Source of the DNA: Myxococcus stipitatus
GTDB lineage: Bacteria > Myxococcota > Myxococcia > Myxococcales > Myxococcaceae
Reading direction: 5' to 3'
Assembly: GCF_037414475.1 (NCBI RefSeq)
Contig: NZ_CP147913.1
Location: forward strand, 2,294,001-2,358,000
DNA: 64,000 bases
Each line of letters opens with the position of its first letter. Position 1 is the first letter of the stretch. The position numbers and the translations under genes are program-made. Below the pieces are notes generated by a model that saw only the letters and a program-made list of their open reading frames with translations, did not search any database and was not told where the DNA came from. Of this stretch, positions 57,840 through 64,000 are shown one piece after another.

Positions 57840-58377
57840 GCCCCACCTGACCCGCGACTCCGCGGAGCAGTACATCCTGGGCGCCTTGGCCCCGGAGAAG
57901 GCGGCGGCGTTGGAGGCGCACACCCTGGAGTGTGAGCCTTGCGCCGTGCTGCTTCAGGAAGAGGCGCTTCTGTCCGAGCAGCTCACCGAGGTGGCCAGCA
58001 CCGTCCCCCAGCGGGAGAACGTCCTGCGCCCCTCCACGTGGAGCGCGCGCCGGACGGTGGCGAGCGCGGCCATCGCGGCCCTGGCGGCCTCGCTGGTGCT
58101 GGTGCTGCTCCCCAACGGGAAGCGACCGGAGCTCTCCGCTCCGAAGCCCCTGGATGCCACGCCGCCCACGGTGGCGATGGAACTGAACGAGGGCGATGTC
58201 CAGGCGAACGTCGTGGCATGCCCGGACCTGGCCACCCAGGATGCCTGCACTCGCAAGGCGGCGGAGCGAGGGCTGCTCGTCATGAGCCCCTCGGGCTTCG
58301 CCGAGGTTCCCCGCTACGAGGCCCGTACCGGCCTTCCCGAGGGCGCTTTCAATGCCCACGGGCCCGTGTCGCTGTGA
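57832..58377 (+). CDS. Membrane anti-sigma factor with zf-HC2 motif
   Basis: A 181-residue protein. Residues 3-50 form an anti-sigma zinc domain (HTLECEPCAVL, the H-x3-C-x2-C of ZAS/zf-HC2). A single membrane span follows (TVASAAIAALAASLVLVLL, about 72-90), and the outside part has two cysteines (VACPDLATQDACTR). It overlaps the sigma factor gene, so it is the matching anti-sigma factor that holds it at the membrane. A secreted-protein gene follows 11 bp downstream. Confidence 0.87.
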   Translation: MLKPHLTRDSAEQYILGALAPEKAAALEAHTLECEPCAVLLQEEALLSEQLTEVASTVPQRENVLRPSTWSARRTVASAAIAALAASLVLVLLPNGKRPELSAPKPLDATPPTVAMELNEGDVQANVVACPDLATQDACTRKAAERGLLVMSPSGFAEVPRYEARTGLPEGAFNAHGPVSL

Positions 58378-58388
58378 GGACGCCCCCC

Positions 58389-59555
58389 ATGGACTTCCGG
58401 AAGAAACTCGCCGCCTTGCTGCTCGCCCTGGCCGCCCCGGTGGCCTCGGCGCAGCCGTCGGGCGGCGCCCCGAAGCTGCCGGTGGGCTGGTACGTCACGG
58501 AGAGCGCGCCCAAGCGCTACGAGGCGGGTGTGGACGTCGCCTCGCCTTGCGAGGGCAGCCGCAGCGCCTACCTTCGCTCGCTGACGGCGGACGAAGCCGG
58601 CTATGGCACCTTCATGCAGGCCTTTGGCGCGCAGGACTACCGCGGCAAGCGCCTGCGCTTCTCCGCCGCCATGCGCGTCAAGGACGTGGATGGCTGGGCG
58701 GGACTGTGGATGCGGGTGGAAGGCCCGGACCCGAAGCAGCCGCTCGCCTTCGACAACATGCAGTCGCGCGCGCTCGTCGGTTCGCGCGGGTGCAAGCGTC
58801 ACGAAGTCGTACTGGACGTCCCCAAGGAGGCCACCACCATCATGGCGGGCCTCATCATGAGCGGCACGGGCCAGGCGTGGTTGGACGGCGTGCGCTTCGA
58901 GGTGGTGGACACCTCCGTCCCGGTGACGGACCTGCTCGCCTCGCGCCCCCTCGTCGCCTCCGCGGGCCCCTCGGGACTGGATGAAGCGACGACGGTGGCC
59001 AAGAACACCCAGGTGCCCCTGGGCCGCGTGGGCGACGTCTGGTTCAACCACGGGCGCGTCGCGTCCGACAAGCCGTACACCCGGCGCAACGACGGCGTCT
59101 GGGTGAGCATCCTCTCCGAAGAGGTGTACGAGCACGGCATCGAGGTGACGGGCTCCTTTGGCCAGCGCAAGGTCGAGCTGAAGCTCAAGGCCGGCGGCGC
59201 GCGCACGCTCATCGAGGGAACCTGGGACGGGGAACCCGTCGCCATCACCATCACCCCCGCGGACCTCACGATGAAGTGGGGACGGCTGACGCGCGAGCTG
59301 CGGCGGGAACGGACCTCCGCGGTGGACAGCACCTGCAACCGGTATCAGCGCACCGAGGGGCCGCGCATCGTGGACCAGCTCGACCTCTGCGGCGCCGCGC
59401 TGGGAACCCGGCCTCCGGCGGCGCAGCTCATCCTGGGTCTCCTGGCCAACGGCTTCCGCCCCAACGTGCCTCCGGGCAACTTCCCCATTCCCCAGCCGCC
59501 TGTGCTCAGCCGCGAGGCGCTCGACACCCAGCGCGCGGCCACGCCCAAGGACTAG
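58389..59555 (+). CDS. Uncharacterised secreted protein of the sigma/anti-sigma operon
   Basis: A 388-residue protein with a standard signal peptide (KLAALLLALAAPVASAQP). Residues about 30-175 resemble the jelly-roll domain found in some AraC-type regulators and carbohydrate-binding proteins (RYEAGVDVASPCEGSRSAYLRS, RVKDVDGWAGLWMRVEG, MAGLIMSGTGQAWLDGVRFEVVD). Residues about 190-385 are uncharacterised beta-rich with three cysteines (DSTCNRYQ, DLCGAA). It follows the anti-sigma gene after 11 bp and may be the outside ligand-sensing or response part of the same system. Confidence 0.78.
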   Translation: MDFRKKLAALLLALAAPVASAQPSGGAPKLPVGWYVTESAPKRYEAGVDVASPCEGSRSAYLRSLTADEAGYGTFMQAFGAQDYRGKRLRFSAAMRVKDVDGWAGLWMRVEGPDPKQPLAFDNMQSRALVGSRGCKRHEVVLDVPKEATTIMAGLIMSGTGQAWLDGVRFEVVDTSVPVTDLLASRPLVASAGPSGLDEATTVAKNTQVPLGRVGDVWFNHGRVASDKPYTRRNDGVWVSILSEEVYEHGIEVTGSFGQRKVELKLKAGGARTLIEGTWDGEPVAITITPADLTMKWGRLTRELRRERTSAVDSTCNRYQRTEGPRIVDQLDLCGAALGTRPPAAQLILGLLANGFRPNVPPGNFPIPQPPVLSREALDTQRAATPKD

Positions 59556-59577
59556 GGAACATCACGAGGAAGACTCA

Positions 59578-59605
59578 GGGGCCCCGCGCCTGGCGCGAGG
59601 GCCCC
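59578..59605. terminator. Strong hairpin between the two sigma modules
   Basis: GGGGCCCCGCGCC pairs with GGCGCG-A-GGGCCCC (59578-59605), a 13-bp stem with one bulged A and a one-base loop. There is no T-run. It lies between two converging operons and probably ends both. Confidence 0.55.
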
Positions 59606-59621
59606 GTTCCGCGAACCCGCT

Positions 59622-60809
59622 TCAGAAAGCGAAGTCGCGCTCCAGCGTCTCGGTTCCAGCCTGCACCGTGAGGTGGGCGGAGCGCGCGCCCGTGGCGGAC
59701 GCGGACGAGAGGTCGAAAGCCAGTCCCTCCGGGCCCGACGAGGGCTTGAGCGAAGGCCGGCCTGGACTGAGGAACACCGCGGCCGTCACCGTCCGGCCAG
59801 AGAGGGGCTGCACCAACAAGCGAACGCGCTGACGCTCGCGAACGAGCACGACACGAAAGTCCCTGCGCTCATCCAACACCTCGCGCGTCTCCGGGTGGCG
59901 CGCCGCGGACGGGCGCTGCGACACCGAGGCTCGCGAGGAGCGCGCGGCAGGCGTCATGGCCGCATCCCCCTCCTCCATCTCCAGGGCCTCATCAATCGCG
60001 TCATCACCTTCGCCCAAGGCCAGCACCGCCTGGGCGCACGCGCCACAGCGCGCCACATGCGCGTCCACGCGCTCGCGCTCCTCGGCGGTCATCAAGCCCA
60101 TGTCGAAGCGCCACAAGTCATCCTGGGAGAGGTGGCGGCGGGGTGGAGCGTCCACGGGCGCGGCATCCGCGATGTCCGCCCGGCACTCGACACAACCCTG
60201 AAAGTGGGGAGAGGAAGCCTGCGGTCCACTCATCCACGTGGCCACCAGGTCGTCACAACCGGCCCGGGACGAGAACCACCAGGCCTTCTCCTGCTCCGCG
60301 GGCTCGAGGAGCTCCAGCTCCTGCCGCCGCTGCGGATTGAGCGGAATGAACCAGCGCGCACGTGGGCGAAGCAACGAATCCAGACTTCCGAGCGCGGCCA
60401 GAAATGCATCACGACCGCGTGCCGCATCCCCCTGGAGGGGACCGTGAATACCTTCCCACGCCGCCAGGCCCACCGCGGCGGAGGCGGCGCGGTCCCGGGC
60501 GGCAAGTCCGTCCAGCGCGGAGGCTCGCCACACCTCGGCCTCCTCCCCGCCGTCCAGCACCACTTCCATCGCCTCTTCCGCCGCTCTCAACAGCACGGGC
60601 TGGAGGGTTTGGGGTTTCTGCGCTTGAAGCCATGTCTCGATTGCCGTCCGACCGAGGCCCCGGAGGGCCGCCTCCACACCGTCGGTCCCCAGTCGGGTCG
60701 CCCGCCTCAACAAGTCCCCCGCTGCTTCGAGGACAGCACCTGGAGCGGTTGTCGCATCGGTGAGCTGGGAGCGACGGGCGGCGTAGCGAGACATGGCATC
60801 GATGTTCAT
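59622..60809 (-). CDS. Zinc-finger anti-sigma-like protein
   Basis: A 395-residue protein. Near residue 200-260 it has two cysteine motifs, FQGCVECRADI and VDAHVARCGACAQAV; the second is an H-x3-C-x2-C anti-sigma zinc box. The first 190 residues are helical and Ala/Arg-rich; the last 130 carry a beta-rich domain (FRVVLVRERQRVRLLVQP). No membrane span is obvious. AGGAGG lies 8-10 bp upstream of ATG 60809, so the start is good. It follows the ECF sigma gene by 46 bp and probably restrains it, but the layout is unusual for an anti-sigma factor. Confidence 0.75.
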   Translation of the reverse strand: MNIDAMSRYAARRSQLTDATTAPGAVLEAAGDLLRRATRLGTDGVEAALRGLGRTAIETWLQAQKPQTLQPVLLRAAEEAMEVVLDGGEEAEVWRASALDGLAARDRAASAAVGLAAWEGIHGPLQGDAARGRDAFLAALGSLDSLLRPRARWFIPLNPQRRQELELLEPAEQEKAWWFSSRAGCDDLVATWMSGPQASSPHFQGCVECRADIADAAPVDAPPRRHLSQDDLWRFDMGLMTAEERERVDAHVARCGACAQAVLALGEGDDAIDEALEMEEGDAAMTPAARSSRASVSQRPSAARHPETREVLDERRDFRVVLVRERQRVRLLVQPLSGRTVTAAVFLSPGRPSLKPSSGPEGLAFDLSSASATGARSAHLTVQAGTETLERDFAF

Positions 60810-60855
60810 GAATTCATTCCTCCTGAAAACCCCGGGGTGTTGCCGGGAAGGAGGC

Positions 60856-61527
60856 TCACGCTTCCTCCCCGCGTGGTGACTCGCGCTGGAGATCCAGCAG
60901 GTAGAGCTTCAAGTAGGCCTGGGCACGGCTGACGCGCTTGTACGAGTTGACCACGGTGATGTTCAGGCGACGGGCGCATTCCTCGTGGTCCTCTACGTCC
61001 TCGTGGTGATACAGCTCCCATGCCGAGGCTTCCTTGGGGTGCTCCTGCTGGAGTCGTGCGAACGCGGCCCAGTACAGCTCCTGGGCGTCCGCCCGCTCCT
61101 CGGTCCTTCGGCCCAGCTCCACCGCGCGAGCCCGCTCGGAAGGCGGCTCTTCCATGGCGTCATCAGGGTCCGACGGAGGCGCCGCGAGCTCCTCGCGGTG
61201 CCGCCGGTAGAAGTCGATGGCCACGTGCTTGACGATGCGCAGGAAGAACGTCTTGGGAGACGCGCTCCGGCCCGGCATCTGCTGGGAGACGCCACGGAAC
61301 TGATCCAACCCACGGTCGATGAACTTGCCGACCGCGTCTTGATAGAGCTCGTCCGCGTCCGCGGGAGAGCCGCGGCCGTAGCTCGCTTGAATCTTGCTGA
61401 TGACGTACCGGGCAGGCCGGCCCCATCGCTGAACCAACGTACCGAGTGGGCCTCCAATGGGCTCACCCGTGGCGCGGCGGCGAACCACCTCCGCGAACAA
61501 TTCGTCATCCGAGAGCTGCTCGTACAC
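60856..61527 (-). CDS. ECF-type sigma factor
   Basis: A 223-residue sigma factor. Region 2: ARYVISKIQASYGRG, ELYQDAVGKFIDRGLDQF, TFFLRIVKHVAIDFYRRHRE. Region 4: ELYHHEDVEDHEECARRLNITVVNSYKRVSRAQAYLK, in which the helix-turn-helix is visible. The start is GTG 61527 (YEQLSDDELFAEVV). An Arg/Glu-rich linker sits between the regions. It is the first gene of its module, directly followed by the zinc-finger gene. RNA B starts 275 bp upstream on the other strand. Confidence 0.83.
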   Translation of the reverse strand: MYEQLSDDELFAEVVRRRATGEPIGGPLGTLVQRWGRPARYVISKIQASYGRGSPADADELYQDAVGKFIDRGLDQFRGVSQQMPGRSASPKTFFLRIVKHVAIDFYRRHREELAAPPSDPDDAMEEPPSERARAVELGRRTEERADAQELYWAAFARLQQEHPKEASAWELYHHEDVEDHEECARRLNITVVNSYKRVSRAQAYLKLYLLDLQRESPRGEEA

Positions 61528-61802
61528 CGGAAGGACCTGAGGGCTGTGCCCGGAGAACCGCCCCGGGAGATGGGGTTACGGGGATGTGGCGCGGCAAAGT
61601 ACCACGTTGGCATCCGCAGGCAGCCTCCGAGTGGAGCATGAGGCCTCGGCGACCCGGACAACCGGACACCTCGGCCTCCAGGAGCCCCGACCCGCCCGGC
61701 GCCGATTTCCTGACAAACTATCCCTCAGAGGAGGCCGCCGAGGGAGCGGGAAATCGCCCGTCAGGAAAACCGGAAGTCCGCGTCCCTGGCCGCACTGCTT
61801 TC

Positions 61803-61926
61803 GAGCGTCCGGCAGGAAGGCCCCACAAGCCGTGGTTCGATTCCACGAACCACCTCCCGGTGGTTCCGCCGGTGGTCCGGCACTGAACTGATAATTCAGC
61901 CCTCCGGCCTCCCAACTCGGGCGCTC
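61803..61926 (+). ncRNA. Permuted tRNA-like RNA, YrlA-type Y RNA candidate B
   Basis: Order of parts: 5' strand of end helix 61803-61822; T-arm 61831-61847 (CGTGG-TTCGATT-CCACG); acceptor strand AACCACC 61848-61854; loop TCCC; acceptor strand GGTGGTT 61859-61865; D-arm 61868-61881 (GCC-GGTGGTCC-GGC); anticodon-like hairpin CTGAA-CTGATAA-TTCAG 61883-61899; 3' strand 61906-61926. End helix: GAGCGTCCG with CGGGCGCTC (9 bp, one G-U), then the same G-U pair and CA/AAC internal loop as in RNA A, then an inner helix ending GGCC/GGCC. The seven-base loop CTGATAA, with U33 and GAU, is that of a tRNA-Ile. ATTTCTTTCC follows. The phosphatase gene starts 24 bp downstream. Confidence 0.8.
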
Positions 61927-61949
61927 ATTTCTTTCCAAGGAACCGTGTC

Positions 61950-62657
61950 ATGTCCTCCCGCACCATCGTCATCGGAGACCTCCATGGCTGCCATGACGAG
62001 GCTCTGGAGCTGCTCGCCAAGGTAGGCGCCACGTCCAGCGACCGCGTCATCTTCGCGGGGGACCTGGTGGACCGAGGCCCCAAGCGGCGCGAGTGTGTGG
62101 AGCTGGCCATGCGGCACGAGGCCGTCCTCGGCAACCACGAGGAGACCCAACTCCAGCAGCGTCACCGCGCGGCGGAGCGCCTCACGCCAGACCACCTGGA
62201 GACGCGTCAGGTGCTGGAGCCCGAGCACTTCGAGTGGATGTCACGGCTGCCCCGCTACCTCCGGCTGCCGGAGCACAACGCCATCGTCGTGCACGCTGGC
62301 ATGATGCCTGGAGTGCCCGTCGAGGCGCAGGACCCCTACCACCTGCTCCATGCCCAGTGCATCCAGCCCCCGGCGAAGAAGAGCTACTGGCCCTCCAAGG
62401 CTCCGGCGGACTGGAAGTTCTGGACCCACTACTGGCAAGGACCAGAGCGGGTCATCTTCGGGCACACCGTCTTCGAGCGGCCCCTCGTCACCGAGTACGC
62501 GGTGGGCATCGACACCGGCTGCGTGTACGGACGCTCGCTGACCGCGGTGGTGCTGCCATCCTGGGAGATTGTCTCCGTCCCCGCACGGAAGACGTACCGG
62601 GGCGGCAAGGACGTGGCGAAGTTCCCGGTGCACGGGGACGTGTGCGTCTACTCATAG
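61950..62657 (+). CDS. Calcineurin-like metallophosphatase (ApaH/PrpE/Pnkp-type)
   Basis: A 235-residue phosphoesterase with all metal-site motifs: GDLHGC (9-14), GDLVDRG (about 38-44), GNHE (about 61-64), HAGM and GHTVFE. It belongs to the PPP-type group that includes ApaH (dinucleoside tetraphosphatase and RNA decapping) and the phosphatase module of the RNA-repair protein Pnkp (2',3'-phosphate removal). It lies between two tRNA-mimicking RNAs and before a TROVE gene, so RNA end processing is the most attractive substrate class. This is inference; Ap4A or phosphoprotein remain possible. AAGGA precedes ATG 61950. Confidence 0.9.
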   Translation: MSSRTIVIGDLHGCHDEALELLAKVGATSSDRVIFAGDLVDRGPKRRECVELAMRHEAVLGNHEETQLQQRHRAAERLTPDHLETRQVLEPEHFEWMSRLPRYLRLPEHNAIVVHAGMMPGVPVEAQDPYHLLHAQCIQPPAKKSYWPSKAPADWKFWTHYWQGPERVIFGHTVFERPLVTEYAVGIDTGCVYGRSLTAVVLPSWEIVSVPARKTYRGGKDVAKFPVHGDVCVYS

Positions 62658-62704
62658 ACGACGCTCGCGCTCGCTCGAGGCACCGCCTCGAATCCTACTG
62701 ATTC

Positions 62705-62838
62705 GCGCCCGGCCGACGGGGCCAGACACGCCTGAGAGATGCGGGTTCGACTCCCGCCGGGACCGTCAGGTCCCGTAGTTCAATCGGCAGAACACTGGAC
62801 ACTCAATCCAAGCAGCATCGGCCTCGTCACTCGGGCGC
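62705..62838 (+). ncRNA. Permuted tRNA-like RNA, YrlA-type Y RNA candidate C
   Basis: Order of parts: 5' strand 62705-62723; T-arm 62741-62757 (GCGGG-TTCGACT-CCCGC); acceptor strand CGGGACC 62758-62764; loop GTCA; acceptor strand GGTCCCG 62769-62775; D-arm 62778-62793 (GTTC-AATCGGCA-GAAC); anticodon-like hairpin TGGA-CACTCAA-TCCA 62796-62810; 3' strand 62820-62838. End helix: GCGCCCG with CGGGCGC (7 bp), then the G-U pair, a CC/AC internal loop, and the inner helix GACGGGGCC with GGCCTCGTC (9 bp). ATTCTTCTTTCC follows. An inverted repeat CGAATC-CTACT-GATTCG (62689-62705) sits at its 5' boundary. It lies between the phosphatase and the TROVE gene. Confidence 0.8.
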
Positions 62839-62994
62839 ATTCTTCTTTCCTCACTCCCCACAGCTTCGCGCGGGTGGCCGTGCCTTGAGCACGAAAGGCC
62901 CTCGTGCGTTCCACGCGCGGTGCACTCCCCTGACACCGGATGCCAGGGGTCCGCCCCGCGCCTGACCCGCGGCACGTCCCGAAAGGGGACTCCC

Positions 62995-64000
62995 ATGTCG
63001 ACGACCCAGAACACCGCCCTGATTCCCGAGACGCAGCGAGGTCCCGCCGAGCGACTGTTGGACCTGGTGCTCAGCGGCTCCGCGCATCTGTGGCACAACC
63101 GGCCCGGCCTGGATGTGAATGGCACGTGGGTCGCCGCGGCCTACGCCACGCCGGCGCAGCGCGCGGCCGGCAAGCCGGTGAAGCCCGGCCTCTTCGTCCC
63201 CGCGGCGGTGAAGCTCTACCGGCAGCTGTTGGACATCTACCAGCTCAACTCGGTGCTGATGGCGCACTTCGCGTCGTACGCCCTGACGCAGACGGACTGG
63301 CGCGACCTGAAGGTGGCCACGTGCGCGCTGATGCTGGTGCAGGGCCATGCCGGGCAGCCCGTGAAGGGTGATGGCGGCGAGGTGGCGTTCCACGACGACG
63401 ACTGGCGAGCCATTGGCGAGGCCATGGTGCTGCACTACGAGCGCAAGTCCATGCGCATGCTCACGCCCAAGGCGGTGCTGCGTGTCGCGGAGCTGCTCGA
63501 GCAGCCGGAGATCGCGCGCCTCAACCGTGAGGCGGGCTTCGGTGACCCGGCGTCGCGCAAGCCGCCCATGGGCCGCTGGAAGCGCGTGGCGGCCCGCTGG
63601 CTGGCGGCGCGTGAGGCCAACGTGTCCATGCTCCAGGGGCTGGTGAAGGCGGGCTACAAGGAGACGCTGAAGAAGCTGGCGCGCAAGGCGGGGTACAAGC
63701 CGCGCGCGCAGGGCTTCTTCGAGGTGCTCGGCTGGAAGCAGAAGCAGGCCGAGGGCGGGCACCGCACGGTGGGCCTCAACGGGCTGACGCTGGTCAAGCG
63801 CGAGCGCTTCGACGGGCTGTCGGAGGCGGAGATCTGCGAGTGGATTGAGCATGAGCGCCTCTCCTACAAGGAGGTGGTGGGACGGCTGCCGCAGGACATG
63901 GGGATGACTCCGGCCATCATGGCGGCGCTCCTGCCCTCGCTGTCGGACCGCGACCTGCGGCTGATGACGCCCACGCTCGAGGAGCTGGGGCTCTTGGCGG
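62995..64000 (+). CDS. rsr: TROVE-domain (Ro60/Rsr-like) RNA-binding protein, N-terminal part
   Basis: At least 335 residues, cut by the window end. The helical pattern is TROVE/HEAT-like. TPKAVLRVAELLEQPEIARLN, KKLARKAGYKPRAQGFFEVLGWKQK and, most telling, SYKEVVGRLPQDMGMTPAIMAALLPSLSDRDLRLMTPTLEELGLL match the Ro60 repeat pattern (WEALLP-MPL-ALLRNLG--T--GLL). No VWA domain has been reached yet. ATG 62995 follows GAAAGGGGAC. Ro60/Rsr proteins form a ring that binds Y RNA and damaged or misfolded RNA. Two YrlA-like RNAs lie directly upstream in the same direction, supporting the assignment. Confidence 0.75.
   Translation, partial: MSTTQNTALIPETQRGPAERLLDLVLSGSAHLWHNRPGLDVNGTWVAAAYATPAQRAAGKPVKPGLFVPAAVKLYRQLLDIYQLNSVLMAHFASYALTQTDWRDLKVATCALMLVQGHAGQPVKGDGGEVAFHDDDWRAIGEAMVLHYERKSMRMLTPKAVLRVAELLEQPEIARLNREAGFGDPASRKPPMGRWKRVAARWLAAREANVSMLQGLVKAGYKETLKKLARKAGYKPRAQGFFEVLGWKQKQAEGGHRTVGLNGLTLVKRERFDGLSEAEICEWIEHERLSYKEVVGRLPQDMGMTPAIMAALLPSLSDRDLRLMTPTLEELGLLA

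Noticed and set aside
62769..62810. Ordinary tRNA (GGTCCCGTAGTTCAATCGG start)
   Set aside because: The matching CGGGACC strand and T-arm precede it by four bases, and the anticodon loop lacks U33. It is part of RNA C.

Overview
The window is very GC-rich with strongly biased third codon positions. Its gene content points to a myxobacterium of the Cystobacterineae (Myxococcus, Corallococcus or Archangium type). Reasons include a five-gene stretch that looks like the myxobacterial ether-lipid (elb) locus with its giant reductase/ligase/ACP/acyltransferase protein, a sigma-54 activator, many lipoproteins, an FHA-GGDEF protein and ECF sigma/anti-sigma pairs. I see no prophage, insertion sequence, CRISPR array, rRNA or ordinary linear tRNA gene. 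The assignment rests on gene content, not on a database search.

Layout. 0.1-2.3 kb: amino-acid ABC transporter (binding protein fused to permease, plus ATPase). 2.4-8.3 kb: an orphan protein, a GAF/AAA+ sigma-54 activator divergent from ahpC-ahpD with a near-consensus -24/-12 promoter between them, then dps and a lipoprotein. 8.4-15.7 kb: aminotransferase, MFS permease, a large repeat-containing protein, zinc alcohol dehydrogenase and an AlkA-type glycosylase. 16.0-19.7 kb: a compact operon in which a GvpA/J-like and a GvpF/L-like gas-vesicle protein flank a PAS histidine kinase and a receiver. 19.7-24.2 kb: a Gld-type ABC export operon. 24.3-30.4 kb: SRPBCC/epimerase fusion, threonylcarbamoyl-AMP synthase, lipoprotein, ferrochelatase, ApaG, TerC. 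30.5-35.8 kb: glgX-treY. 36-45.5 kb: SWIB protein, then the elb-like ether-lipid operon. 45.5-48 kb: membrane microprotein, FHA-GGDEF protein, glgC. 48-56.5 kb: GNAT enzyme, membrane protein, rtcB, an SDR, adenosine deaminase, a beta-propeller lipoprotein, a structured RNA and a UvrD/PcrA helicase. 56.6-61.5 kb: thioesterase and two converging ECF sigma/anti-sigma modules. 61.8-64 kb: RNA, phosphatase, RNA, TROVE (Ro60-like) gene cut by the window end.

The most notable content is an RNA-handling system. Three intergenic stretches (53981-54127, 61803-61926, 62705-62838, all + strand) each encode a circularly permuted tRNA. The T-arm comes first, then a seven-pair acceptor stem closed by a short loop, then the D-arm and an anticodon-like hairpin. 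The whole is held by a long end-to-end helix that carries a conserved G-U pair and internal loop in all three. This is the architecture known for YrlA-type bacterial Y RNAs, the partners of Ro60/Rsr. Two of them bracket a calcineurin-like phosphatase gene directly upstream of a TROVE-like gene, and an RtcB RNA ligase lies 3.4 kb from the third. Together they suggest a Y RNA/Ro60 particle with RNA end-healing (phosphatase) and sealing (RtcB) functions.

Other genes also group by function. glgX, treY and glgC handle glycogen and trehalose. ahpC, ahpD and dps form a peroxide/iron defence block likely under sigma-54 control. The HAD, LarA-like, multidomain and epimerase genes act in alkyl/ether-lipid synthesis.
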